Shown here piece by piece: positions 1-9,215 of a DNA stretch of 64,000 nucleotides (its first letter is position 1; every line of letters starts with the position of its first letter). The stretch is from Rubripirellula tenax. Its GTDB lineage: Bacteria; Planctomycetota; Planctomycetia; Pirellulales; Pirellulaceae. A program made the translations under genes and the position numbers. Below the pieces are notes generated by a model. It saw only the letters and a list, made by a program, of their open reading frames with translations. It did no database searches and was not told the origin of the DNA. The DNA lies in contig NZ_SJPW01000003.1 in the NCBI RefSeq assembly GCF_007860125.1, positions 582,764 through 646,763 on the forward strand. The letters run 5' to 3'.

Positions 1-1
1 T

Positions 2-109
2 GTAGAAGGCGCTGACTGCCAGATCGTTTCGACTGGCGATGCTCAGTCGCTTCGGGCGGTCTTGCCGATCGGCCCCGCCGTTTCGATCACCGAAACGATC
101 CGCTGGTAA
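2..109 (+). CDS. 3' end of an unidentified upstream gene (partial)
   Basis: The window opens inside a reading frame that runs 35 codons to a TAA at 107-109. Third positions are GC-rich as in the neighbouring genes, and the peptide ends in VSITETIRW, so I read it as the C-terminus of a real gene that begins outside the window. The stop lies 37 bases before the ATG of the next gene on the same strand, so the two may be co-transcribed. I do not recognise the family from so short a fragment. Confidence 0.55.
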   Translation, partial: VEGADCQIVSTGDAQSLRAVLPIGPAVSITETIRW

Positions 110-146
110 ATGCGTCTCTACCGTCACCCCTCACTGCATTCCTACT

Positions 147-1631
147 ATGAAATTTCGCCTAAGCAGCTTCGTCGCGTCCGTCGTTTTCGTGTTATGCCTT
201 TCGGTAAACGAAACGATTGCCCAGTCGCCGACCGAAAACGACTATTATCGCATCACCACGTTCCAGACTCCCGAGAACGAAGTCATCGAAGCGTGCGGTT
301 TCCAGTGGATGCCGGATGGTCGTTTGGCCGTTTGCTCGCGCCGTGGCGACATCTTCATGGTCACACAACCGTTATCCGAAAAAGTGACTGCGGACCAATT
401 CAGCCTGTTCGCGCGCGGCTTACACGAACCGCTTAGCCTTTCCGAAAGAGACGGTTGGCTTTACGCAACCCAACGACCCGAAGTCACTCGCATGAGCGAC
501 GTTGACGGCGACGGAGCAGCCGATATTTTTGAAACTTACGCAGACGGCTGGGGCGTATCGGGCGACTACCACGAGTATGCTTTCGGGTCGAAGTTCAACG
601 ACGACGGCGAAATGCTGATCACGTTGTGTTTGACCGGATCGTTTTCTAGCGCCGTGCCGTATCGAGGGTGGGCGATGAAGATCACCCCGGACGGTCGGAC
701 GATTCCTTTCACCAGCGGCGTACGTTCGCCCGGCGGCATGGGGGCCAACTTAGCCGGCGACGTCTTCTATACCGACAACCAAGGCCCGTGGAATGGAACA
801 TGCGGATTGAAAGTCCTGCAGCAAGGAAAATTCGTCGGTCACCCCGGCGGATGGGACTGGTACGACCTTGCCGAATCGACAATGGGAAAGCGCCCCGTTG
901 CACCGAAGAGCGGAAGTCGTTTGTGGGTAGAAGCCGATCGAATCGACGAACTGGTTCCGCCGGCGATTCTGTTTCCGTACGACAAGATGGGCAAAAGTGC
1001 ATCGGGAATCGCGTGCGATACGACCGACGGAAAGTTCGGTCCCTTCCCGGGCCAATTGTTTGTCAGTGATCAAACGCAAAGCAAGGTGATGCGAGTCTTT
1101 TTGGAACAGGTCGACGGAATCTACCAGGGTGCCTGTTTCCCATTCCGATCGGGATTCGCATCAGGAAACGTTGCCACCGAAATGTCGCCGTCGGGCGCGC
1201 TGTTTGTCGGTGGCACCAATCGAGGCTGGGGATCGGTGGGGAATAAGCCGTTCGCCGTCGAACGATTGGACTGGACCGGAAAGGTGCCTTTTGAAATCAA
1301 AGAAATGGCGTTAACGCCGGACGGTTTTTTGCTCACGTTCACACTTCCGGTCGACAAGTTGTCGGCTGGCAACGTCGACAACTATGCGATGTCAACGTAC
1401 GCGTATGAGTATCGCGAACAGTACGGCAGCCCCGAAGTTGACCACACCGACCTGACGATCACGTCCGCCAAAGTGTCCGAAGATGGAATGTCGGTTCGAT
1501 TGGTCGTCGACGGACTGCAACGGGGGCATGTTCACGAACTGCACGCCGCTGGGGTTCGCAGTGACAACGGCCTTCCGCTGCTGCACGCCGACGCGTACTA
1601 CACCGCCAATCGGCTTCTCGTGAAGAATTGA
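147..1631 (+). CDS. Secreted sorbosone-dehydrogenase-like beta-propeller protein
   Basis: The 494-aa protein has an N-terminal signal peptide (hydrophobic stretch at residues 5-22, cleavage likely after ETIAQ). Propeller-like blades follow, with recurring pieces such as [15 protein letters not shown] near residue 52 and DVDGDGAAD near 120. The pattern resembles the planctomycete branch of sugar (glucose/sorbosone) dehydrogenase-like propellers that often carry C-terminal Ig-like segments; residues after about 385 look like such a beta-sandwich. The start at 147 was chosen because the upstream in-frame ATG at 39 adds 36 residues with no signal-like character, overlaps the preceding gene, and would bury the signal peptide. 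Enzyme activity is not shown; a binding or structural role is equally possible. Confidence 0.75.
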   Translation: MKFRLSSFVASVVFVLCLSVNETIAQSPTENDYYRITTFQTPENEVIEACGFQWMPDGRLAVCSRRGDIFMVTQPLSEKVTADQFSLFARGLHEPLSLSERDGWLYATQRPEVTRMSDVDGDGAADIFETYADGWGVSGDYHEYAFGSKFNDDGEMLITLCLTGSFSSAVPYRGWAMKITPDGRTIPFTSGVRSPGGMGANLAGDVFYTDNQGPWNGTCGLKVLQQGKFVGHPGGWDWYDLAESTMGKRPVAPKSGSRLWVEADRIDELVPPAILFPYDKMGKSASGIACDTTDGKFGPFPGQLFVSDQTQSKVMRVFLEQVDGIYQGACFPFRSGFASGNVATEMSPSGALFVGGTNRGWGSVGNKPFAVERLDWTGKVPFEIKEMALTPDGFLLTFTLPVDKLSAGNVDNYAMSTYAYEYREQYGSPEVDHTDLTITSAKVSEDGMSVRLVVDGLQRGHVHELHAAGVRSDNGLPLLHADAYYTANRLLVKN

Positions 1632-1927
1632 TGAAGATACGCGGTGCGGAAGATGAAGAAATCTCTTGCGCAAACACCATGTTGAGAGCTTGACTGCACA
1701 TCGATGCCAGACCGTGGTGGTTTGGATAGCGGCATGGATGGCGTATTGCTGGTTCCCCCGCTGGGATCTACGGGCGTGGCGATGCCGTTCTTGCCGTTGG
1801 TAGTGGCAATCCATCGACCGTTCTGAAAGCGTTTGCAGATGCGTACTTGGAGTACTTTTGGCTCAGGGTATAGTCCCGAAATTCTCAATCTCCATTCCGT
1901 TTAACCTTCAACCGCACGAGCCCTCTC

Positions 1928-2098
1928 ATGAAGGTCCGCTCTGTTCTTCTGTTTGCAACCCTCATACTTTTGGTTTGCCAAGGATGTGGTTCGAACGAAA
2001 GTAGTACTGTGATCATGCCAGGCGAAGACTATCAATTGAGCGAACAAGAAAAGGCGAATGCTCAGTTAGAGATGGAGATGCGAAAGAGTGGCGAGTGA
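1928..2098 (+). CDS. Small putative lipoprotein (56 aa)
   Basis: This short frame starts at an ATG and encodes a basic N-terminus (MKVR), a hydrophobic core (SVLLFATLILLVC) and a lipobox-like QGC at residues 18-20, followed by a polar, acidic tail rich in Glu and Gln. This is the layout of a lipid-anchored protein exported by Sec and processed by signal peptidase II. It lies 45 bases upstream of the DUF1559 gene on the same strand. Small lipoproteins commonly sit beside DUF1559 genes in planctomycetes, which supports it being real. The 296 bases before it (1632-1927) show no convincing gene. Function unknown. Confidence 0.6.
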   Translation: MKVRSVLLFATLILLVCQGCGSNESSTVIMPGEDYQLSEQEKANAQLEMEMRKSGE

Positions 2099-2143
2099 GT
2101 CAAGTTTCCCTTTCACTTCATTTTCTCTTAAGGAAGGCGTCCC

Positions 2144-3394
2144 ATGTCGCTAGCACGTTCTCGTCGCGGATCTAACCGCGGTTTCACTTTGGTGGAGCTC
2201 TTGGTGGTAATCGCCATCATCGGAGTCCTGGTCGGACTCCTGCTGCCTGCAGTCCAAGCCGCTCGCGAGGCTGCACGGCGAATGAGCTGTAGCAACAACT
2301 TCAAACAAATCGGCTTAGCGCTGCACAACTATCATTCGGCCTACAAAAAGCTGCCGATGCAAATGGGCGGTACGTCGCGGCCAGGCACGAACTGGTTCCA
2401 AGCCGGCGATCAAGCCAATCAACTTTCATTGGGTTGGCTTGTTGGTTTAACGCCATTTTTTGAACAGCAGGCCGTTTGGGAGCAGATCAGCAATCCCAGT
2501 GTCGTCAACTTGGCCGCCCCCGGAACCATTCGAAATCCGCCGTGGCCGGCGATGGGACCGACGATCACGGATGAAAACAACGTGAACGGCAGCGGCGTCA
2601 ACACGCGCAACACTGCGTACGCGCCTTGGATGACCGAGATGTCCACGCTTCGTTGCCCAAGTGATCCGGGTACTGGTTTGCCGGCGATGGGACGAACGAA
2701 CTACGCTGCATGCATCGGTGACGGCGTGGATTTCATGGCCGACGGTGCCTATTTTCCGAACTTGAATCCATCATCTGCTCGCGCAGAAAACATCCGGGCA
2801 TCGGGACGTGGTGTGTTCGTCACCCGCATTGCGATGGGTTTCCGCGACATCCTTGACGGACTTTCAAATAGCATCGCCGCCGGCGAAATCACGACTGATT
2901 TAGGCGATCGCGACAAGCGGACCATCCCTCGCTTTGGCATTGGATTCACGAACGCGCGTGACAATCCGCTGTTTTGTCGCAACCAACCAGCCGGCCAAGG
3001 GCTCGACCCGCTTCGCCCACTGTTTTGGGCGTCGGGCGTTACCCAACTGGCAGCATCCAACCAAGGAAGAGGTTACCGCTGGGCAAGCGGCACCGCGACG
3101 TACTCGAGCATGAACACGATTCTTCCACCCAACTCGGAAGTCTGTGTCACGTTTTCTGATACTGGCCAAGGTATGTTTCCGCCCAGCAGTCGGCACCAAG
3201 GTGGTGTTCATATTTTGATCGCCGACGGTGCGGTCAAATTCATAACCGATTCGATCGAGGCGGGAAATTCGGCAACCGCAACGGTTCGTTTGAACGGCAC
3301 CGGTGCCCAGTCACCGGGATCGAAGAGCCCCTACGGTTTGTGGGGTGCCCTAGGTACACGTGCTTCGAGGGAAACGGAGTCCATTGAAGATTGA
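2144..3394 (+). CDS. DUF1559 protein with prepilin-like N-terminus
   Basis: The 416-aa protein begins with a short basic leader, then GFTLVELLVVIAII, the type IV pilin/pseudopilin methylation site with Phe after the cleaved Gly and Glu at +5. Next comes the planctomycete signature VQAAREAARRMSC and a DUF1559 body. Near the C-terminus HQGGVHILIADG matches the H-x9-DG motif of this family. Such proteins are expected to be handled by a prepilin peptidase and exposed at the cell envelope; they occur in dozens of copies per planctomycete genome and their role is unknown. The start is supported by AAGGA about 10 bases upstream of the ATG. No pilus assembly genes are nearby, so a pilus role is not implied. 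Confidence 0.93.
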   Translation: MSLARSRRGSNRGFTLVELLVVIAIIGVLVGLLLPAVQAAREAARRMSCSNNFKQIGLALHNYHSAYKKLPMQMGGTSRPGTNWFQAGDQANQLSLGWLVGLTPFFEQQAVWEQISNPSVVNLAAPGTIRNPPWPAMGPTITDENNVNGSGVNTRNTAYAPWMTEMSTLRCPSDPGTGLPAMGRTNYAACIGDGVDFMADGAYFPNLNPSSARAENIRASGRGVFVTRIAMGFRDILDGLSNSIAAGEITTDLGDRDKRTIPRFGIGFTNARDNPLFCRNQPAGQGLDPLRPLFWASGVTQLAASNQGRGYRWASGTATYSSMNTILPPNSEVCVTFSDTGQGMFPPSSRHQGGVHILIADGAVKFITDSIEAGNSATATVRLNGTGAQSPGSKSPYGLWGALGTRASRETESIED

Positions 3395-3450
3395 TCGACC
3401 GGCACGATCGAACTAGTTTGGTGACGGCTGCGTAACCCTTGTGTTAAACT

Positions 3451-3497
3451 AACGAATGGGCGGTGGAGGCGATTGATTCGCCTCTCCCGCCTTCGTT
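3451..3497 (+). terminator. Strong GC-rich stem-loop between two genes (possible terminator or leader hairpin)
   Basis: The arms (3451-3472 and 3478-3497) pair almost fully: AACGAA, GGCGG and GAGGCGA on the left match TCGCCTC, CCGCC and TTCGTT on the right, with a 5-base loop and small bulges. It lies between the stop of the DUF1559 gene (3394) and the ATG at 3532. There is no clean T-run after it, so a classic intrinsic terminator is uncertain; it could instead stabilise the 3' end of the upstream mRNA or act in the 5' leader of the next gene. Confidence 0.45.
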
Positions 3498-3531
3498 CGT
3501 TTGTCCGCGAGCTAATCCGGAGATCTAGCAG

Positions 3532-5113
3532 ATGGCAGGTGACTTTTCCCAGACACAACCCGCTGCCGAAACGCTGGCATCCGAAAAGCCCTCGACGATT
3601 CATCCGCCGACCGGACGTGAAGTCGTCGCGGCCGGAATTTGGACGTTCTTAGCCGACGTGTTGATCTTTCGCTGCGAAGGGTTTACCGGGCCAGCCCTGT
3701 TCTTAGCCGCCGTTCCGATTTTGTTCTTTGGGTTGTTCCCAAAGATGCTGCGTCGGACGTCGGCGAAGTGGACGATTTGCTTCTTGGCCGTTGTGGTCGC
3801 CCGACTGATTTGGTCGGGTTCGGGATTGACGATCTTCTCGGGCATCGTGCTGGTCATCGCGATTTCGATGGTCGCAGCGGGAAGCGTGCCCCTGGTCTTG
3901 GAGGGCATCGTCTTGGCATCACGCGCTTTCTTCGACGGTGCGCTCAGCTTGGGTCGCTTCCACCTATCAAAGCATCTTGGACGCGGGGGGAAGCTGCCCT
4001 CGGGTTCGCTTTCGGTCTTGTTGCCCATGGTGGCGGCCGGCGTGTTCGGATCGATTTTTGTGTTTGCCAATCCCGACTTGTTGGATCGCGTTTCTAAGAA
4101 TCTCTTCGACTTGGGTTCTCACTTGGTGAATTGGTTGACTGGGTTTTCCGTTTGGGAGATCCCATTTTGCATCACGGCTTTGCTGGTAGGCGTCGGGTTG
4201 ATGCGTCCGGCCTTGCCAATGATTCGCTTTGGATCACTCGGGACCTCCGATGCGACGGTGCGATCGTCATCGCATTCTCAGTGGTATTCGGCATTTCGAA
4301 ATACGCTGGTCACCGTGATCGGCTTGTTCGTGGCGTACTTGGGATTCGAATGGATGACGCTTTGGAAGCGAGAGTTTCCGGCCGGTTTCTACTACGCCGG
4401 CTATGCTCATCAAGGCGCCGCTTGGTTGACGTTTGCCCTCGCATTGGCCACCGGCATGTTGTCGCTGATTTTTCGCGGTTCGATTTTGAATGATCCGCGA
4501 CTGGACTCACTTCGTAAGTTGGCCTGGATTTGGTCAGGTGCCAATTTGTTGCTTGCCGCGGCGGTTTACAACCGTTTGCTTATCTATGTTGGATACAACG
4601 GGATGACACGCATGCGAACGGTCGGATTTTTGTATCACGCTGGTTGTCGTCGGTTTTGTATTGGTGCTTTACAAGATCGGCCGACAGAAGAATTTTTGGT
4701 GGCTGTTGCGATCACAGTTGATTGCGTTCACGTTGACCGTGATCGCATACAGTGTCTTTCCCGTCGACTACGTTGCACATCGATACAACGCGGCGCGTGT
4801 GTCCAGTGGTTATTTAAAACCGTCTGTGATGATCGCGGTGAAGCCCATCGAGAACGAAGGCATATCGCCGCTATTGGCATTGGTCGATTGTCCCGATCCC
4901 ATCATTCGTAACGGCGTCCGCGCGATGTTGGCCGAGAGGCAGTCGATGCTGGTCACGCCCAAAGACGAATCATGGACGGCTTACCAGGGCAGCACGAGCT
5001 GGCTGCGCCGTGTCTTGGACGCGAATCAATCGCAGTGGTCGGATTACACCGACCGCACCGCCCAAGGTGCCGCAATCAGCGAGTTCCGCCACTACGCGAT
5101 GCAGTGGTACTGA
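3532..5113 (+). pseudogene. DUF4153/DUF4173-like polytopic membrane protein, split by a +1 frameshift
   Basis: The first frame (from ATG 3532, GGAG 9 bases upstream) encodes many hydrophobic helices and the segment WSGANLLLAAAVYNRLLIYV, typical of the DUF4153/DUF4173 family. After RTVGF (about residue 366, base 4629) it loses sense, while the frame one base later continues perfectly with CITLVVVGFVLVLYKIG and a soluble tail ending EFRHYAMQWY at 5113. Removing one T from the five-T run at 4627-4631 restores a single frame of about 526 aa. So either the sequence has a homopolymer error or the gene is truly broken. The first frame alone would stop at 4911 with a nonsense tail. The intact protein would be an inner-membrane protein of unknown function. 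It converges on the antiporter gene with no gap. Confidence 0.85.
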
Positions 5114-6745
5114 TCATGTGGTCGACCGATTCGCTTCCAGGCTGGTGATCGCCCTCGTCAATGCGATCGAGGCTTCCGCTTCTTCGCTGACGACGCAATC
5201 AACGCCGAGACTCTGCATTTTCTTCGCACTCGATTGATACCGACAACGAACGACCAGGTTTCCGTCGCGGTTGAGTTTGCGGACCGAGCGGACGACACGG
5301 ACAGCCGTCGCATCATGAGGCAAGCAGACCACCGTGATTCCGCACTCGCTTACATCGGCCGCCATCAAGATTTGTCGATCGGTCGCATCACCGGCCACCG
5401 TGCGAAACCCCTCTTGGGCGAACAAGTGCAAATTGATTGGGCTGAGGTCGACAAGGCAAACGTCGTGCCCGGAAGTTTCCAATTGTGAAGCGATTCGACG
5501 TCCGATCGGTCCGGCGCCGATAACGACAGCTCGCTTGCTTGTCGTTTCGCGACCAAGTCGTTGCGGTTCAGCCGAGTCGGTGTGCTCGTCGGAGCCCGCC
5601 CATCGTAGGCCCAGTCGCATCAGCGGCGGCGTCAACACGAGCGACCCGACCGCAATCGCAACGACGCGCTGGTAGGCCAATTCGTCGACAACACCGGATT
5701 CGAGTCCCAGCAGAACCAACACGAACGCAAACTCACCGATGTGTGCCAATCCAAGCCCCATCCCGAACGCTCGTTTGAAGGACAGCCCTGTCAACTTCAG
5801 TGCGATCGTGGCCGCAATCGTCTTGATCACGATCACGCCCACGAGCCCGAAAATCATTTCAAGCGGCGCGGACAGGAACAATCGCGGATCGAAAATCAAT
5901 CCCAAGCCGACGAAAAATACTGCGGCGAAAGTCTCACGAAACGGCAATACCAACGCATCGATTTGCTTGGTCCATCGATTGCCGTTAAAGATCAGCCCGG
6001 CCGCAAACGATCCGACCGCAGGCGGCAATCCGACCGAAAACGCCGCCAATGTGACGCCACCGAGCGACACGATCGTGAACAGGATGATCAGGTCGGGACT
6101 GCGGTAGCCCGCAAACAAGGGAATCACCCATCTCGCCAAAATCTTGCGGAGCCCGATCACAACGACAACAAAAACGATCGATGTTATCGCCAGGATCGAA
6201 TACTGCGTGAAGCTGACTTCATTGTCGCCGCCCATCAGCAACGGTACCAACAAAAGCAGTGGTACCAACGCCGCATCTTGGAACAGCAGGATTCCGATCG
6301 CCCGTTGTCCATGCGACTGCTCGGACTGGCCACATTCCGATAGTGCCCGAAAGACCAAGACGGTTGAACTGAAAGCGACCGCCGCCCCGATCAGGACGGA
6401 CGTCTGCCAACTCATCTGCATCTGCGCCAGCACGTACGCGACCGGCAATCCGACCAGCGTCATCTGGACCGTGCCGCCGATGACCAACTTCGTGCCCAGA
6501 CGCTTCAAGTCATCGATCGAAAACTCGAGTCCGATCGAAAACAATAGAAAAAACACCCCCACCTCGGCGAACTGTTCCAACTGATGCTCGCTATCGGAGA
6601 TCAGATTCAGCACGCCTTTTCCGACGATTGCGCCGACCACCAAATAGCCGACCAGCACGGATGCCCGCAGCCATCGACAGACCAGCCCGGCAACCAATCC
6701 GGCGCACAAGATGATCAACAGGTCGTGAACCAGTGATTGGGACAT
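5114..6745 (-). CDS. Kef-type cation/proton antiporter with TrkA-N domain
   Basis: The 543-aa protein has about 12 membrane helices (residues 1-380) of the CPA2 monovalent cation:proton antiporter family, including the conserved stretch GLGLAHIGEFAFVL near 330. A cytoplasmic RCK/TrkA-N domain (about residues 405-525) begins with a Rossmann GAGPIGRRIA. By family knowledge it exchanges K+ or Na+ for H+ across the inner membrane, gated by NAD(H) or another nucleotide. No TrkA-C domain follows, so the regulatory part is the short form. The gene is divergent from nth across 74 bases, and its stop abuts the stop of the frameshifted membrane gene. Confidence 0.92.
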   Translation of the reverse strand: MSQSLVHDLLIILCAGLVAGLVCRWLRASVLVGYLVVGAIVGKGVLNLISDSEHQLEQFAEVGVFFLLFSIGLEFSIDDLKRLGTKLVIGGTVQMTLVGLPVAYVLAQMQMSWQTSVLIGAAVAFSSTVLVFRALSECGQSEQSHGQRAIGILLFQDAALVPLLLLVPLLMGGDNEVSFTQYSILAITSIVFVVVVIGLRKILARWVIPLFAGYRSPDLIILFTIVSLGGVTLAAFSVGLPPAVGSFAAGLIFNGNRWTKQIDALVLPFRETFAAVFFVGLGLIFDPRLFLSAPLEMIFGLVGVIVIKTIAATIALKLTGLSFKRAFGMGLGLAHIGEFAFVLVLLGLESGVVDELAYQRVVAIAVGSLVLTPPLMRLGLRWAGSDEHTDSAEPQRLGRETTSKRAVVIGAGPIGRRIASQLETSGHDVCLVDLSPINLHLFAQEGFRTVAGDATDRQILMAADVSECGITVVCLPHDATAVRVVRSVRKLNRDGNLVVRCRYQSSAKKMQSLGVDCVVSEEAEASIALTRAITSLEANRSTT

Positions 6746-6819
6746 CAGCGACAGGCCTTCTTCGCCATTGGGTGCCGAAACGGGAAATTGAAATGTAGGA
6801 TAGCGTCTAAAAATGACTT

Positions 6820-7545
6820 TTGACGAGCGACCGAAATTTCGATGCTCGCGAAACGTCGAAGTCGATCTTGGCCCGCAAAGAAGAATTGAGCTTGAAGAAA
6901 CAACAACGCGCCGATCTGGTTCGGCAACAATTGGCGAAGCTCTATCCGGACCCGCCCATTCCCTTGGATCACAACGATGACTTCACCTTACTGGTCGCGG
7001 TGCTGTTGAGCGCGCAGTGCACGGACAAGAAGGTGAACGAAGTCACCCCAGAACTGTTTCGTCGGGGGCCGACGCCGGCGTTGATGACCCAGTTGGGCGA
7101 AGCCGAAATTTTGTCCATCATTCGGCCGCTCGGGTTATCGAACCAGAAAGCCAAGAATGTGGCCAAGTTGTCCGAGATCATCGTCAACGATTTCGGTGGC
7201 GAGATACCGCGCACGTTCGAAGGCCTGGAATCGCTGCCCGGTGTCGGTCACAAAACGGCCAGTGTTGTCATGGCCCAGGCGTTCGGTGTTCCTGCGTTTC
7301 CCGTCGACACGCATATCCACCGCTTGGCCCAGCGATGGGGACTGACCAGCGGAAAGAACGTGGTCGAGACGGAACGCGATCTGAAGAAGTTGTTCCCGGA
7401 ATCGTCGTGGAACGAACTGCACTTGCAGATCATCTTCTACGGTCGCGAGCACTGCACCGCCCGAGGCTGCGACGGTACCAAGTGCGGACTGTGCGTCGAA
7501 CTCTATCCGCGACGCAAGAAACCCGTCGTCTGGATCAAGCCTTGA
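6820..7545 (+). CDS. nth: Endonuclease III (DNA glycosylase/AP lyase)
   Basis: Base-excision repair enzyme that removes oxidised pyrimidines and cuts the abasic site. Visible hallmarks are LLSAQCTDKKVN near residue 62, the helix-hairpin-helix LPGVGHKTA (139-147) with catalytic Lys145, and VDTHIHR with catalytic Asp163. The C-terminal cysteines are at 212, 217, 222 and 225, which is not the usual C-x6-C-x2-C-x5-C iron-sulfur spacing. No ATG lies upstream of the conserved region; the frame opens with a TTG at 6820, and a TTG at 6868 is an alternative, so the first 16 residues are uncertain. Confidence 0.93.
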   Translation: MTSDRNFDARETSKSILARKEELSLKKQQRADLVRQQLAKLYPDPPIPLDHNDDFTLLVAVLLSAQCTDKKVNEVTPELFRRGPTPALMTQLGEAEILSIIRPLGLSNQKAKNVAKLSEIIVNDFGGEIPRTFEGLESLPGVGHKTASVVMAQAFGVPAFPVDTHIHRLAQRWGLTSGKNVVETERDLKKLFPESSWNELHLQIIFYGREHCTARGCDGTKCGLCVELYPRRKKPVVWIKP

Positions 7546-7584
7546 AAGATTCATCGATCGGCATCGACGCGGACACCGAATCGA

Positions 7585-8082
7585 TCATCGCAGCCAGAAC
7601 GTCAACACGTCGCTGACTTGGTCCGAATCCAATTGCTCGTGAGCCGCCAATTCGTCCGCCAGCCCCGCGATGGCGGGCCAATACGGTTGGCGACCAAGAT
7701 GATCGTGTAAGGTGACGATGATCTTTTCGAGCAGCCGAGTACGTCGCTCGGGATCGGCAACGATCGCTCCGCAGGTTTGCATCGCGCGATGCCAATCATC
7801 CTGCCAAGGACCGTAAAGTGCCGGATGCAGTGGTTCGCCCCGATAGATCATCTCGGCTACCGGACCGCCAAGAAACGTCATGATTTCTCGCTGGCGTTGG
7901 ACATCCAGATTCGGATCCACCGTTCCCCAGTTCACGCGACAGTCGCCGAAGCGTTCCGGAAGATAGTCGTCGGCTTCCCCCCAAAGCTGCATCGAATCGA
8001 CGTTCGCCCCCAATGCGTAGGCGACGACGGCGTGCCCCGCCTCGTGATACGCTGTTAGCGTTTCGTCGTCGTCGTGATTCAA
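7585..8082 (-). CDS. Stand-alone M41 (FtsH-type) zinc peptidase-like domain protein
   Basis: The 165-aa protein opens with TAYHEAGHAVVAYALGA, the HExxH zinc-binding and catalytic site of the FtsH/M41 family (His13, Glu14, His17). It then has GGPVAEMIY, aligned with the conserved Gly-Gly-Arg-Ala-Ala-Glu helix of FtsH, and an acidic WQDD segment that may give the third ligand. No AAA ATPase and no membrane segment are present, so it could act on already unfolded or small substrates, or be regulatory. The start is a TTG at 8082 with AGGTGA upstream. It is divergent from the alcohol dehydrogenase (89-base gap) and convergent with nth. Confidence 0.75.
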   Translation of the reverse strand: MNHDDDETLTAYHEAGHAVVAYALGANVDSMQLWGEADDYLPERFGDCRVNWGTVDPNLDVQRQREIMTFLGGPVAEMIYRGEPLHPALYGPWQDDWHRAMQTCGAIVADPERRTRLLEKIIVTLHDHLGRQPYWPAIAGLADELAAHEQLDSDQVSDVLTFWLR

Positions 8083-8171
8083 GGAGATGTCACCTGTGCT
8101 AAAATGCCCGCTACGAAGATACTGTCGATGTTTTAGAAGAACCAGCTACCCCGCAAAATAGAATCATCGCG

Positions 8172-9212
8172 ATGAAAGCTCTGCTGTTAACCGAATACGA
8201 AAAGATGGAAGTCACCGACGTCGACGAACCCGAAATGGGTGCTGATGACGTGCTGGTTCAAGTCGAAGCGTGCGGCATCTGCGGCAGCGATATCCACGGA
8301 TTCGACGGCAGCACCGGACGCCGCATTCCACCTTTGGTGATGGGACACGAAGCGGCCGGGATCGTTGTCGATAGCGGTGTGAACGTAACGGACATGCCAA
8401 AGGGTACCCGTGTCACCTTCGATTCGATGGTCTCGTGTGGCAAATGTCACTTTTGTCGGCAAGGCAGCGGCAACTTGTGCGACAACCGAATGGTCCTTGG
8501 CGTGTCGTGTGAGGATTACCGACGTCACGGCGCGTTTGCCGAACGGATCAGCGTGCCGCGCCGGATCGTTTACACGTTGCCCGATTCGTTACCGTTCGAA
8601 CATGCCGCCCTGGTCGAAGCGGTCTCGGTGGCCGTTCACGCGGCCGCGGTGACCCCGGTCAAACTTGGCGACACGGCGGTCGTCGTCGGGGCCGGAATGA
8701 TCGGTTTGCTTGCCATTCAAGCGATCCGCGCTGCGGGCGCGACGCGAGTGATCGCCGTCGACTTGAACGACAAGCGTTTGGCGGTCGCGAAAGAGCTAGG
8801 TGCCGACGATGTCCTGCGAGCCGATCATTGCGACGTGCCTGCTAAGATTCGCGAAATGACCAATGGACGTGGCGCCGACGTTGCCTTGGAAGTCGTCGGT
8901 GCAACGCCAACGATCAAGACGGCGATCGAGTCCGTTCGCAAAGGCGGTTGCGTGACTTTGGTCGGCAACGTCGCGCCAACGATCGAGCTTCCCCTGCAAT
9001 CGGTCGTGACACGAGAGATTCGTTTGCAAGGAACATGCGGTTGCAACGGAGAATACCCGCAGTGCATCGACTTGATGAATCGCGGCATCATCAACGTCGC
9101 TCCACTGATCACATCGATGATCGGTTTGTCGGACGGACCGAAGTGGTTCGAGCGATTGCATGCCGGTGATCCGGATCAAATGAAGGTTGTCATCCAGCCG
9201 CAAAAGGCTTAG
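8172..9212 (+). CDS. Zinc-dependent medium-chain alcohol/polyol dehydrogenase
   Basis: 346 aa, the usual length for the MDR family. Catalytic zinc ligands are visible at Cys37 (in ACGICGSDIHG), His59 and Glu60 (MGHEAAG). The structural-zinc loop CGKCHFCRQGSGNLC has four cysteines (about 94-108). The NAD-binding fold starts at GAGMIGLLAIQA (about 176) and ends its second strand with an acidic Asp in AVDLND, favouring NAD over NADP. Closest in look to sorbitol, galactitol-1-phosphate or threonine dehydrogenases; the substrate cannot be named. It is followed after 3 bases by the permease gene, indicating co-expression and possibly a shared substrate. Confidence 0.9.
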   Translation: MKALLLTEYEKMEVTDVDEPEMGADDVLVQVEACGICGSDIHGFDGSTGRRIPPLVMGHEAAGIVVDSGVNVTDMPKGTRVTFDSMVSCGKCHFCRQGSGNLCDNRMVLGVSCEDYRRHGAFAERISVPRRIVYTLPDSLPFEHAALVEAVSVAVHAAAVTPVKLGDTAVVVGAGMIGLLAIQAIRAAGATRVIAVDLNDKRLAVAKELGADDVLRADHCDVPAKIREMTNGRGADVALEVVGATPTIKTAIESVRKGGCVTLVGNVAPTIELPLQSVVTREIRLQGTCGCNGEYPQCIDLMNRGIINVAPLITSMIGLSDGPKWFERLHAGDPDQMKVVIQPQKA

Positions 9213-9215
9213 TCG

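Noticed and set aside
4621-4665. Programmed ribosomal frameshift in the DUF4153-like gene
   Set aside because: No slippery heptamer, internal Shine-Dalgarno or downstream structure was recognised; a homopolymer indel explains it more simply.
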